Source: Ruminococcus_C callidus
GTDB taxonomy: Bacteria > Bacillota > Clostridia > Oscillospirales > Ruminococcaceae
Length of the DNA stretch: 64,000 nt
Reading direction: 5' to 3'
Assembly (NCBI RefSeq): GCF_049562855.1
Contig: NZ_CP186925.1
Location: 1,860,001-1,924,000 of the forward strand
The position numbers and the translations under genes are program-made. The notes under the pieces are model-generated. The model was not told the origin of the DNA. It did no database searches and saw only the letters and a list, made by a program, of their open reading frames with translations. Position 1 is the stretch's first letter. Each line of letters opens with the position of its first letter. Positions 1 through 8,556 of this stretch are shown here, piece after piece.

Positions 1-894
1 CAGCCCTTTTAATATATCATCATCAATCAATTCGTTTTCGGAAATATATTGACCTAATCCATAATGTGCAAGGCAGTTCCTAAAAGCTCTGTTTTTCAAA
101 GACTCATTGATATAAAAGATTGTTCCATTTGCAGCATTTAACTCTTTGATAAAATCACAAAGATAGTAATACTGAAGATATGCGAACTTAAACTTTTGTA
201 GAATCTCATTGACAAAGCATTTGTCTATAAATTTAACAGCATAATTAACGCTGCAAAGAATTGAAAAAAGTAGAAAGCCGAAATTCGTTTTTAATTTTAA
301 TGGACAGTTATTATAAAAATGATAATCCTCATATTTTACTAAAACAGTATCATCGTAGTTATATGGCGGAAAATTCTTACAGTCAAAAAAATTTGCAAGT
401 TTTCCCGCTACCACACTAATATTTTTAATCAAAAATCCGATATTTTTATTGTTCAAAACATTCACCGGTGTGTATAAAGCACACAAAATTGTGTTTCCGC
501 AGAAATATCCATTACACAGATCTGTCCCCACGTTGTAATATCCAAACAATTTTTCTCGAAGCCCACGGATTTTATAAAAATAGTTGTCACTTTCATAAAA
601 TTTATCCATCAAATCCAACAAAAATTTAGAATATGACTTTTCATATAGCTTATGACTTTGTCTCAGGGCAGAGTAATATGTTTTCTCTGTGCCAGTAAAT
701 TTTGGAGCATCTAATCCAAGCTTTTGACACCATTGTTCTGCTCCATATGCAAACAAGCCAATATAAGGTTGACTCATCATAATATAATTGCTGCTGATAT
801 TCTTAGCATTTTGCTGTATATCGGTTAATGTGTAAATAAATCTCGCATCTGATTGAATCAGTTCATAAGCAGCTTTTTGTACGTTATTTAACAT
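1..894 (-). CDS. hypothetical protein, C-terminus off the left edge
   Basis: No family recognised. Reading the minus strand from an ATG at 894-892, the frame stays open for 298 codons to the left edge, so the C-terminus lies outside the window. A GTGGTGG stretch just before the ATG can serve as ribosome binding site. The product is rich in Tyr, Phe, Asn and Lys, starts MLNNVQKAAYELIQSDARFI, and has no signal peptide or obvious membrane segment. Its codons are much more AT-rich than those of the prophage genes, which suggests acquired DNA. It is convergent with the IS630 remnant beside it. The open frame argues strongly that it is a real gene; its function is unknown. Confidence 0.7.
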   Translation of the reverse strand, partial: MLNNVQKAAYELIQSDARFIYTLTDIQQNAKNISSNYIMMSQPYIGLFAYGAEQWCQKLGLDAPKFTGTEKTYYSALRQSHKLYEKSYSKFLLDLMDKFYESDNYFYKIRGLREKLFGYYNVGTDLCNGYFCGNTILCALYTPVNVLNNKNIGFLIKNISVVAGKLANFFDCKNFPPYNYDDTVLVKYEDYHFYNNCPLKLKTNFGFLLFSILCSVNYAVKFIDKCFVNEILQKFKFAYLQYYYLCDFIKELNAANGTIFYINESLKNRAFRNCLAHYGLGQYISENELIDDDILKGL

Positions 895-927
895 ATCCAC
901 CACACTTGTAATATATTTATTTTTTAT

Positions 928-1125
928 CTGCCCCCTTATGCTCCCGAATACAATCCCGACGAGCTCGTTAACAGCGATCTGAAACGTGCTGTTGGTAAAA
1001 AAGCCTCTCCTCGTTCTGAAAAAGAACTTGAGAAAAATGTTCGCTCTCATCTTAAAACTTTGCAGCTAAATCCGTCTAAAATTGCATCTTTTTTTACTTC
1101 TGATTTTACTTCCTATGCCGCTTGA
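928..1125 (+). pseudogene. IS630-family transposase, C-terminal remnant
   Basis: An open plus-strand stretch translates as LPPYAPEYNPDELVNSDLKR followed by about 45 more residues, ending FTSYAA and TGA. This is the C-terminal end of an IS630/Tc1-like DDE transposase; the Glu in NPDE is the usual third catalytic acid. The N-terminal two thirds, with the first two catalytic Asp residues, are missing, so this is a remnant. The bases after the stop may hold the right end of the old element. No start codon belongs to this piece. Family assignment rests on motif recognition. Confidence 0.75.
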
Positions 1126-1188
1126 TTTTGGAAAGGTTTAATTGGGGGAACAATATACTACTTTTAGGTACCGTTTGCAAGTCGGGAT

Positions 1189-2679
1189 TTAAATAAAATA
1201 AATAATCTGTGATAGGTTCCTCGCCTCGTACTCATCATCGTTCTTCCAGTAGTAGTCTCTTGCGTACCAATCAGGAAAGTCCGGCACTTTGGAACTCATG
1301 GGTGGCACTTCTTCCCAGTATGGGTCTTCCATTTCGCTATAGTCGGACATTCCCCACGGCAGATAGTCTACCACTTCAGACAGCGTACCGATGCAGGAGC
1401 CGTATAGCCAAGGAATATCGTTGCCAGTTTCGACTGCATACAGCATTGCAAAGCACAGCTCATACGGATCAGGAACGGGAACCGGCTTCAGCATCGCTTC
1501 GTGCAATTCTTCTGGGAAATACTCAGTGACAAAATCAAATGTAAGATAGCTGCGGTGTACGATCATATACAGGAACTTTCCGCGCTGATCTATAACATCA
1601 TCCAGTTCCTTTAGCGCCGTTTCATGAAGGTTATCCAACCCCTTCATCTTGTCAAGGAGCGAAACAATCTCCGCATCGCCCATGTCGCCGGCACCATTAA
1701 TAAGAGCTGTCAGCGGTGAAGGTGCATATGCCAGAGCTGTTTCGAAGATAATTGGAAGGTTAGGAGCTCTCAGCGGATTCATCAGCGGTGCATTGATTGG
1801 TGCATTCGGCTTGCTTTTGATCTGAGCTTTCCTGTTCTTTCTCAAACGCTCTCGTTCAGCCATGTACTGCTTTGCCTTGCACTCCAGCTTGTCACGTATT
1901 TCGTTGATTTCCTTGCGAATCGTGTTTGCATTATGAACTTTGTCAATGTACTGCCCCTTAAAGAAGCCTATACCTGTAAAGAAGCGTTCTGTCCACGCCT
2001 GATGACAAGCTTCCAAGTGAGCAATAGCCTCATCCTTCATCCATTGTGGTAATAGAGCAAGGAGCGACTCGAACTTTTGCCTGCTCGGAACAGCGGCATG
2101 GTCTTTGCCTTCTGCAGCGAGGTTACTGGTCAGAATGCGTTCACCATCGCCGCCATTGCTTTCAAGCGGTGCAATGTCCTGATTTCGGTAACGCAGAACA
2201 TATTCCACGCTAGCTATGAGGTCTTCCTCGTACTGGCAGTCCCATATGTCTATCTCGAATAGATCGTCTATCAGTTCCTCGTCCGTAGGTAGGAGCATAT
2301 ATATCTTGTCTAGTGGGACATTCAATTCAGATAGTCGGTCAAGAATCCATATTGATGATGCTGTCAGGATATGACCGTCATACTGCACTGGAGCATAGCT
2401 CTCGCTAAAGATATTGAGCGTGATCCAGTCACCAGCAAGTTGGCGGTCATGCTCGTTCAGCTTTTCGAGCGATGACAGGAGGGCGGCGGTACGCCGCTTC
2501 TCCATTGCAGGCTCCAAGTCGAGCAGTCCGCTGGTGATGCGGTTATTCTTCTTCATCGCCTTGGAATGTGCCTGACGGAGATGCTGAATCTCCGTGCGAA
2601 TCTTTTTATGCCATTCCTTCGGCTCGGTGTACATGAAGTCCTCTATCATTGATAGTCTCTCAGGTAAGGGATTTTTCAT
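1189..2679 (-). CDS. hypothetical protein, possible partner of the CoiA-UvrD helicase
   Basis: No known domain recognised in this 496-residue protein. The N-terminal half is charged and helical; a basic stretch rich in Lys and Arg (about residues 270-295) looks like a coiled coil or nucleic-acid-contacting segment. The C-terminal 60 residues are dense in Tyr, Trp, Asp and Glu. It starts 27 bases after the stop of the helicase gene on the same strand, so the two are probably co-transcribed. The last residues run into AT-rich sequence next to the IS630 remnant, so the C-terminus may have been altered by the insertion. The frame is long and intact, so the gene is probably real. Confidence 0.75.
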   Translation of the reverse strand: MKNPLPERLSMIEDFMYTEPKEWHKKIRTEIQHLRQAHSKAMKKNNRITSGLLDLEPAMEKRRTAALLSSLEKLNEHDRQLAGDWITLNIFSESYAPVQYDGHILTASSIWILDRLSELNVPLDKIYMLLPTDEELIDDLFEIDIWDCQYEEDLIASVEYVLRYRNQDIAPLESNGGDGERILTSNLAAEGKDHAAVPSRQKFESLLALLPQWMKDEAIAHLEACHQAWTERFFTGIGFFKGQYIDKVHNANTIRKEINEIRDKLECKAKQYMAERERLRKNRKAQIKSKPNAPINAPLMNPLRAPNLPIIFETALAYAPSPLTALINGAGDMGDAEIVSLLDKMKGLDNLHETALKELDDVIDQRGKFLYMIVHRSYLTFDFVTEYFPEELHEAMLKPVPVPDPYELCFAMLYAVETGNDIPWLYGSCIGTLSEVVDYLPWGMSDYSEMEDPYWEEVPPMSSKVPDFPDWYARDYYWKNDDEYEARNLSQIIYFI

Positions 2680-2706
2680 AGTGAAGTCACCTCCGTACGA
2701 TAAATC

Positions 2707-5532
2707 TTACGCTAAATGCATTAACCCTGCTCTCACCACTACATCAAGCTGAAACTGGTTCTTGTTTCCATTGTCAAACTGAACTTCTATGATATGAAGA
2801 CCGCTTTGCTTTATCTCAGAACCGACTATTATGCCTTCTCCATATGCATCATGTTTAATTCGTGTGTTCACGGTATACGCAGCGAGTTCGGGGGCTAACG
2901 GAATAGAAGGAGCTTCAGCTTTTGGGACAGAGGGCGCTTGAATTCGTGGTTCTCTTATCTGAACATCAGGGTGACTGACGACGGGTTCTCTTGCCGTTCT
3001 GTCAGGCGGAGCAACTGCATTCACAAATTCTGATCCGCATTCGTTGACATAGAACAAATGCAGTTCGTTCTTTGCCCGTGTGATTCCCACATAGAATAAG
3101 CGTCTCTCTTCTTCATAAGTGTCGATGCGTTCCTGTTCCGATGCGTCTTCCCGACATGAATGTGGTAGGCATCCATCATAAACATCCACGATGTAGACAG
3201 TATCAAATTCCAGACCTTTAGCAGAGTGGATAGTTGATAAAATGACTGGATTCTCATCTGTGCATCTGTAGTTTTCGATCAACTGCGGCAATTGATCCAG
3301 TCGTTCAAGAAATCCTTTTATGGTCTCCTCACGAACAGCCAAGGCGTATAGAATGTCCACCTTTCCTATATCAAGTTCATTTTCCTTGGCATAGGTATAG
3401 TACCAGAAACGGCAAATCAAATCTATTGCATCATAGGGATTTGAAGTTGCTATTTTCTTCATTCTATGTCTGAAATCTTCTGCTTTGCGCATCAATGTCG
3501 GCCACTGAGCCATCTGGTTTACCAGTTCATCAGCTATTGTGATTCGCTTCTGCGTAGCTTTTCTACAGCTCCAATACGCCGCATTCTTTTTGAATCCATA
3601 TCCGCACTTATAATACACCTGATTAAATGCTTCGGCATCATTCAGATTAATAGCAAATCTGAGAAAATAAACAATATCCTGAACTACCTTGCTCGTAAAG
3701 AAATTCTCTACAGCTTCTTTCAAACGAACAAATGGGATGTTCTCACGAAGGAATAAGTCCATCAAAGGAATAGCACTACCGTTGTTGCGGTAAAGCACTG
3801 CCATCTGGGCGTGCTCTTTCTTGGATATCTCGGCAATTGCAGAATACTGCTGATGCTTTTTCCTGACTGTTATTCTCTCAATCGGCTTCCCGTTGCCTCT
3901 GCTAGCTGCCATGTGCTTCTCGGAATGTCGATTGATGTTCTGGCTTATAAAACGCTGTGCTGCGGATACAATGGGCTTTGTGGAACGGTAATTTGTTTCA
4001 AGAAACAGAATATACGGATTGGTATATGTATCAGTAAAGTCGAGGAGCGCACGAGGGTAAGCAGCACGGAAGCGATAAATACTCTGGTCTTCGTCTCCAA
4101 CCATGAAGATGTTATTTGTTTTTGATGCCAGTATTCTGATAATTTCATGCTGTATTTTTGATGTGTCCTGTGCTTCATCTACACAGATATACTGATATTG
4201 AGCTTGAAACCACGCTAAAACCTTCGGACGTGCCATGAGGATATTCCTCGCATAGACCAACTGGTCATCAAAATCCATGCGCTTTTGCGATTTGAGCGTA
4301 TCGACATATCGATTGAAGAATTCCTCGTAGAAAGGCTCATCATTCAAATACTCAGCCCTTTGTTCAGCCGTTGTCAACATCATATTCTTGATGTAGCTGA
4401 TTACTGTCTGAGCCGCAATTAAATCTGCTTCGTGTGGGAATTTGTCACCGGTAAGAGCGATGTAGATTGACTTAATGATACTGGCTTGTTCATTTGCTTT
4501 CAGCATTGTAAATCTTGTGCGCTGATGTATCTGAACATATTTAGTGATTACCTGTTCACACAGGGAGTTGATAGTGCGGATGTTCAGACGGCTTGCCATT
4601 TCAGGCTCGAACTTCTCGGCAAAACGCCTTTTGATATCATTAGTAGCACTGACTGTATATGTAATCGCAAGGATATTCTCCGGTGCGATTCTTTTACAGT
4701 AGATCATGTAGCCCATTCTTGCAACCATGACTGTGGTCTTACCGCTACCGGGGACAGCTATCATCAGATTAGCACCACCGACAGCCTGAACTGTCCGCTG
4801 CTGCTGTGGGTTCAATTGGATATTGTACTTTTCAGAAAACTCACGGAATTCCTCATCTATCTGCGTGTCAAGATGAAGCGGTGGAGGACAAACTCCATTG
4901 ATTAGGCCGACATACGCTAAAAAGGCATCTTTCGTATACTTGTGTTTGATATGGAATCCATCATTGGTAAAAGTCTGAATATGAAGGATGCATTCACCCT
5001 CATCCGCAATCTGGAAAAACAGGTCGATTTCACCGACACGCAGGTTATACTTCCGAAATGTTGAACGCGGTTTGCCCCATGTGAATTGATTCGAAGCCGA
5101 TTCTGTGATTAATTCCTGCTCAAAATCCTCTCGCATATCGTACAGCCATACGACCTTATACCCGATATTTCCATGATAGAATACATTTCTGTCATTAAAC
5201 TTTCCGGAAGAGAGGGGGCTATGCTGAAACTCCACAACATTTCTGTCAGTCAGAACATCTGCCCTATGGCGGATATCATCACACTGAACAACTACTTCCT
5301 GATTCTCAGGCGGAAATTGGTTTTGCCACTCGTAATGCCAGTCGGACATATCATATTGCCCGTTCCAGCTATCGTTGCATTCACAGTTCGGAAAATGCGA
5401 GAAATGGCGAGCGCGTTCGGTACCTGACTTCACGAACATCTTTTCAAGACAAACAGGGCAGAAGAATGTATCACCCTGAACCGCATCACGAATCGAAATG
5501 CGTTTTTGTTCTTTATCTAAGGCAATGTACAT
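2707..5532 (-). CDS. CoiA-like nuclease domain fused to UvrD-family DNA helicase
   Basis: A 941-residue fusion. Residues 1-130 resemble CoiA: a zinc-binding part with CPVC and HFSH, then a nuclease-like part with RADVLTDRNVVEFQHS, where Asp and Glu would be catalytic. From about residue 245 it is a superfamily 1 helicase: Walker A AVPGSGKTT, motif II CVDEAQD, motif III GDEDQSIY, LETNYRST, STIHSAKGLEF and YVGITRAKNELHLF. The last 60 residues resemble the Tudor-like C-terminal domain of PcrA (YGEGIIVG). CoiA proteins act in DNA uptake and UvrD proteins unwind DNA, so a nuclease-helicase acting on foreign or damaged DNA is likely. RBS AAAGGAGGG precedes the ATG. The downstream 496-residue protein may be its partner. 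Confidence 0.88.
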   Translation of the reverse strand: MYIALDKEQKRISIRDAVQGDTFFCPVCLEKMFVKSGTERARHFSHFPNCECNDSWNGQYDMSDWHYEWQNQFPPENQEVVVQCDDIRHRADVLTDRNVVEFQHSPLSSGKFNDRNVFYHGNIGYKVVWLYDMREDFEQELITESASNQFTWGKPRSTFRKYNLRVGEIDLFFQIADEGECILHIQTFTNDGFHIKHKYTKDAFLAYVGLINGVCPPPLHLDTQIDEEFREFSEKYNIQLNPQQQRTVQAVGGANLMIAVPGSGKTTVMVARMGYMIYCKRIAPENILAITYTVSATNDIKRRFAEKFEPEMASRLNIRTINSLCEQVITKYVQIHQRTRFTMLKANEQASIIKSIYIALTGDKFPHEADLIAAQTVISYIKNMMLTTAEQRAEYLNDEPFYEEFFNRYVDTLKSQKRMDFDDQLVYARNILMARPKVLAWFQAQYQYICVDEAQDTSKIQHEIIRILASKTNNIFMVGDEDQSIYRFRAAYPRALLDFTDTYTNPYILFLETNYRSTKPIVSAAQRFISQNINRHSEKHMAASRGNGKPIERITVRKKHQQYSAIAEISKKEHAQMAVLYRNNGSAIPLMDLFLRENIPFVRLKEAVENFFTSKVVQDIVYFLRFAINLNDAEAFNQVYYKCGYGFKKNAAYWSCRKATQKRITIADELVNQMAQWPTLMRKAEDFRHRMKKIATSNPYDAIDLICRFWYYTYAKENELDIGKVDILYALAVREETIKGFLERLDQLPQLIENYRCTDENPVILSTIHSAKGLEFDTVYIVDVYDGCLPHSCREDASEQERIDTYEEERRLFYVGITRAKNELHLFYVNECGSEFVNAVAPPDRTAREPVVSHPDVQIREPRIQAPSVPKAEAPSIPLAPELAAYTVNTRIKHDAYGEGIIVGSEIKQSGLHIIEVQFDNGNKNQFQLDVVVRAGLMHLA

Positions 5533-5553
5533 TTTCCACCCTCCTTTAACTAT

Positions 5554-5844
5554 TCACTTACTATGCTTGTTGCGATAATCCTGCACCATCTGACGTGTCA
5601 CAGGGTAGGGATCTCCCATCATCCATTTGCAATCATAATAGTTCCAGATTTTTTTCAGTTCCTCTTCAGAGTCGATTCCGAGCCGATAAATCGTTACCTG
5701 AATAAAGGTCAGATCATACCACTTACAATTGTAGTGCTGGCACAGTTCCTGTAACTCTTCATCACCCTCGATTCCCAAATCCATCATGAACTCCGTTATT
5801 TCATCAGGATGGAACTCATCATACTGTTCATTCTCAATAGCCAT
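5554..5844 (-). CDS. hypothetical acidic protein, probably 5'-truncated
   Basis: A 96-residue acidic, Tyr/Trp-rich protein with an internal repeat of the form HYNCKWYDLT and YYDCKWMMGD. No family recognised. The first ATG has no good ribosome binding site. The same frame stays open upstream to about 5979, where an in-frame TAG stops it, and this extension reads like coding sequence (ATDELGFDTSTCCLISELSE). The original start therefore seems to be lost, and the gene may be a remnant. It lies directly upstream of the CoiA-UvrD gene and could have been part of that operon. Confidence 0.55.
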   Translation of the reverse strand: MAIENEQYDEFHPDEITEFMMDLGIEGDEELQELCQHYNCKWYDLTFIQVTIYRLGIDSEEELKKIWNYYDCKWMMGDPYPVTRQMVQDYRNKHSK

Positions 5845-6054
5845 TTCAAAGCACCACTCAAGAAGATGTCCAAACGGAATAGACAGTCTCTCGGAAAGTT
5901 CTGAAATCAGGCAGCAGGTCGAAGTGTCAAAGCCAAGCTCATCGGTTGCATGAATAAAAATCGTACAGCAAAGAAATTTGTGCAGCTATATGAACGACAC
6001 AAAGTGGAGAGAGTTGCAGCAGGCAATGGTACATGAAATGCTAGGCTCAGCGTT

Positions 6055-7332
6055 TCACTTGTCGCCATAAGTCAGCAAGTTGCAATTATAGTAATCCCAG
6101 TGGTCATCTTCATGATCTACCGAAAAAAGTTCGCCGTCATAAGCCATAAAATTATCCCAGACTGTAGCGGAACAATCCCATGCATTCAAAAAGTACATTT
6201 TCTTGCCCCAAGTATTTGTTGTCGTATCCATATATACCTTATTGCCATATACCTGGGCATTTTGTCCCCAGCCCTCTACCACGTTATTCTGCTCGAATGC
6301 GCGTTGAATTGCCATACAGCCATTTCGATAGCCGATATTATTTCTGATAATACAGTCATTGCCTTTGACATTGATAAAACTTTTGGCGGAATTTTCACCG
6401 CTCATTCCCGTTCCGTCAAATGTACAGTTTTCCACGATCGTACCAATGGTATACTCTTTGATGTCAACGTGTTCCGCTGCAACATTTGGGCCAAGTTTAC
6501 AGTTTCTTATGGTATTATAATGACAGTCATAGCCATATCCGGTGGTACTATAAGCGCTGCCGACATAAACTGCCTCACCATATCCCGGAGATACAACACC
6601 GGTATCATGAACGCTGCAATCTTCAATCAGGCAGTAAGAGCTATTGTCTCTCAAATGTATGCCCTCTGAACCAATTTGATACACTTCACAATTTACGATT
6701 TTGGTATGATTGGAATTGTCGATCATAATTCCTTTCTGGGCATTTGTGATTTTTAAGTCTCTGATTTCCCACCAGTCACCCGAAACAGACAAAACATAAT
6801 TTTCAGCTGTGGATGAGCCGGAGAGTATGGCAAGATTTTCAGGATCCTCAGAATGAATGCGGATCGGCTCTTCTTCTGTTCCGTCTGCTGAACTGGTGAA
6901 CATATATCCCTTTGGTGTAGCGCCGCTGTAGACATATTCGCCAGCGGCAAGAATGATCTCATCCCCTGCCCTTGCACTTTCAAGGGCATTTTTCAATTCT
7001 TCTGTATTTTTCACATAGACCTGGTGCGTTTCTGCTTCTCCAGAAGTTAGCCTATGCTTCATTACGCAAAGATCAAATCCATTGAGCGCATCATCTTCGC
7101 ACAGATCAGCAGCTTTCCAATTTACAAGCTTCACATCAGGCATAGCAAGAAGCCACTTCTGCAAAAGAACTGCATCTGCAATATCAAACGTACCATCCGC
7201 ATTGACATCACCTTGAATCGCTGCTGTCTGTTCCGCCGCTTCTATGTGGATCTCATTTCTTGATGCAGTATAAAAAGATGTGCATGTACTTGTGACTGCC
7301 AGTGCTGACATTATAGCTACGATTTTTTTCAT
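6055..7332 (-). CDS. secreted dockerin protein with right-handed beta-helix (polysaccharide-lyase-like)
   Basis: A 425-residue secreted protein. Residues 1-30 form a Sec signal peptide (KKIVAIMSALAVTS). Residues 40-100 are a type I dockerin: two calcium-binding F-hand repeats, GDVNADGTFDIADAVLLQKW and a second with EDDALNGFDLCVMKHRL, joined by NWKAADL. Dockerins plug enzymes into cohesins of a cellulosome. Residues 105-425 are a parallel beta-helix with repeated N-x-I/V-x-N-C steps (IVNCEVYQ, IEDCSVHD, IRNCKLG, VENCTF), as in pectate-lyase-type polysaccharide lyases and chondroitinases. Substrate cannot be told. RBS AGGAGAT precedes the ATG. A 3' remnant of a paralogue lies at 13445-13482. 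Confidence 0.88.
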   Translation of the reverse strand: MKKIVAIMSALAVTSTCTSFYTASRNEIHIEAAEQTAAIQGDVNADGTFDIADAVLLQKWLLAMPDVKLVNWKAADLCEDDALNGFDLCVMKHRLTSGEAETHQVYVKNTEELKNALESARAGDEIILAAGEYVYSGATPKGYMFTSSADGTEEEPIRIHSEDPENLAILSGSSTAENYVLSVSGDWWEIRDLKITNAQKGIMIDNSNHTKIVNCEVYQIGSEGIHLRDNSSYCLIEDCSVHDTGVVSPGYGEAVYVGSAYSTTGYGYDCHYNTIRNCKLGPNVAAEHVDIKEYTIGTIVENCTFDGTGMSGENSAKSFINVKGNDCIIRNNIGYRNGCMAIQRAFEQNNVVEGWGQNAQVYGNKVYMDTTTNTWGKKMYFLNAWDCSATVWDNFMAYDGELFSVDHEDDHWDYYNCNLLTYGDK

Positions 7333-7371
7333 AAGCTTATCTCCTGTTTTTTGATTTTTGCTTGATGCTTT

Positions 7372-7947
7372 TCAAGGATGCTCAACTGTTCCAGCGTATT
7401 CATCCAAAATATATCCTGCATAGGAAGATGCTTGCCGTTCGTATCCGATTTCTGTAAGCTCAATATCGTTAATCCACTGAAAATAATGTGTCAATTCATG
7501 TGCGATCGTTTCCAGAATCCGAGCCAAGGCATCATCTCTTCCTAGTCTTATCAAATCCTCCGCATAGTTTCAAGTTGCAACGCGTACATAGGGTTCATAT
7601 CTCTTATCATACGGCTGAAAGAAAGTGCCATGCACCATTTCCCCATCCATTGACTTAATGTACTTTTTCCCTTTCACATATACCGGCACCCTTATTGGAA
7701 AAATGTACTCTTTTCTCAGCCACTCTCCAAATTTCAGGCATGCTTCTCGTACTTCTGGATTCACATCAGAAGTGAATCGAAACCTGAGACCGCCTCTTCT
7801 CGATGAAATGTCTGTGAAATTATATTTCCAATTTTCAAGAGTCCAGATATGCACAATGTCACTTCCCGTTTTTCGGCTTAAAATTTTTGCGATTTTCTGA
7901 TGGCGGCGTTGATATGACGAATATGCAGCAGCATTCTCAAAATTCAA
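7372..7947 (-). pseudogene. putative zinc metallopeptidase split by an in-frame TGA
   Basis: Two minus-strand pieces lie in the same frame: 125 residues (7570-7947) ending RVAT, a TGA at 7572-7570, then NYAEDLIRLGRDD and a piece containing HELTHYFQW (down to 7372). Exactly five sense codons separate the TGA from the next possible start, with no frame change, so one gene of about 190 codons has gained a stop. HELTH is the HExxH zinc-binding motif of a metallopeptidase, possibly SprT-like. The first half is rich in Arg, Lys and Tyr, with no signal peptide. Without read-through the peptidase motif is lost. No selenocysteine signal was seen, and the residue is not where Sec would be expected. Confidence 0.65.
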
Positions 7948-8037
7948 ATAGATTTCCGCAATGTAGTTTTCGTTATTTTTTAGTATACCATATCCACATA
8001 CCCAAAGTCAATAAAAGTCAGATGAAACTCATGGAAA

Positions 8038-8398
8038 TCAATTTTCATTAAGAATCCTCAAAATCATCCTTGAATCCAGTAAGCATTCGAACATAAGATG
8101 AGAAATAGCTTGTTTGGAATTAACAGAAGATTTGAATCGCTTGATAAGGTTAATAGCAGCTTTTCTGAACATATTCAGACATTGTTGAACAGCTTTGCTC
8201 TCGACCCTGCACCAATCCTCTTCAAAATGAACATCAAGAAGCCAGTGCATTGATTCAACAGACCATTCCATTCTTGCATGATGCAGTAATTCTTCTGCTT
8301 TAAGCTGTCGGCTGGAGATATAGTAGTGCCATACGCTTGAAGTCCCTTTTTTCGTAGTAAATTCAGTATGAATCGCTCCTATGCATTTAAGATTTTTC
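8038..8398 (-). pseudogene. ISAs1-family transposase, C-terminal remnant
   Basis: About 119 codons resemble the C-terminal part of ISAs1/H-repeat transposases: YYISSRQLKAEELLHHARME, WSVESMHWLLDVHFEEDWCR and a final helical part with NMFRKAAINLIKR. The N-terminal part, with the first catalytic acids, is missing because the IS66 element begins at 8399; the apparent start codons upstream come from the IS66 end. The missing 5' part is not found on the far side of the IS66, so DNA was deleted there. Confidence 0.75.
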
Positions 8399-8423
8399 GT
8401 AACCGCCAACCAGACCAGCGGGC

Positions 8424-8454
8424 AAAAAAATGAGCCGAGATCAACCTCGGCTCA
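8424..8454 (-). terminator. intrinsic terminator of the IS66 operon
   Basis: TGAGCCGAG and CTCGGCTCA form a perfect 9-bp stem with a 6-base loop; on the minus strand it is followed by seven T residues. It lies downstream of tnpC, just inside the left inverted repeat. The same hairpin is kept in the deletion derivative at 13508-13537. Confidence 0.8.
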
Positions 8455-8556
8455 AATCCTGTATTCGGTTCATCACAATGAATTACTGTGAACTGCTGTG
8501 AATTACTGTGCGTGAAATACTGCCAGTTACTATGAAATACTGTGAATGAGAAGCTG

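Noticed and set aside
7570..7572. TGA read as selenocysteine
   Set aside because: No SECIS-like hairpin was seen after the codon and the place is not one where a catalytic Cys would be expected.
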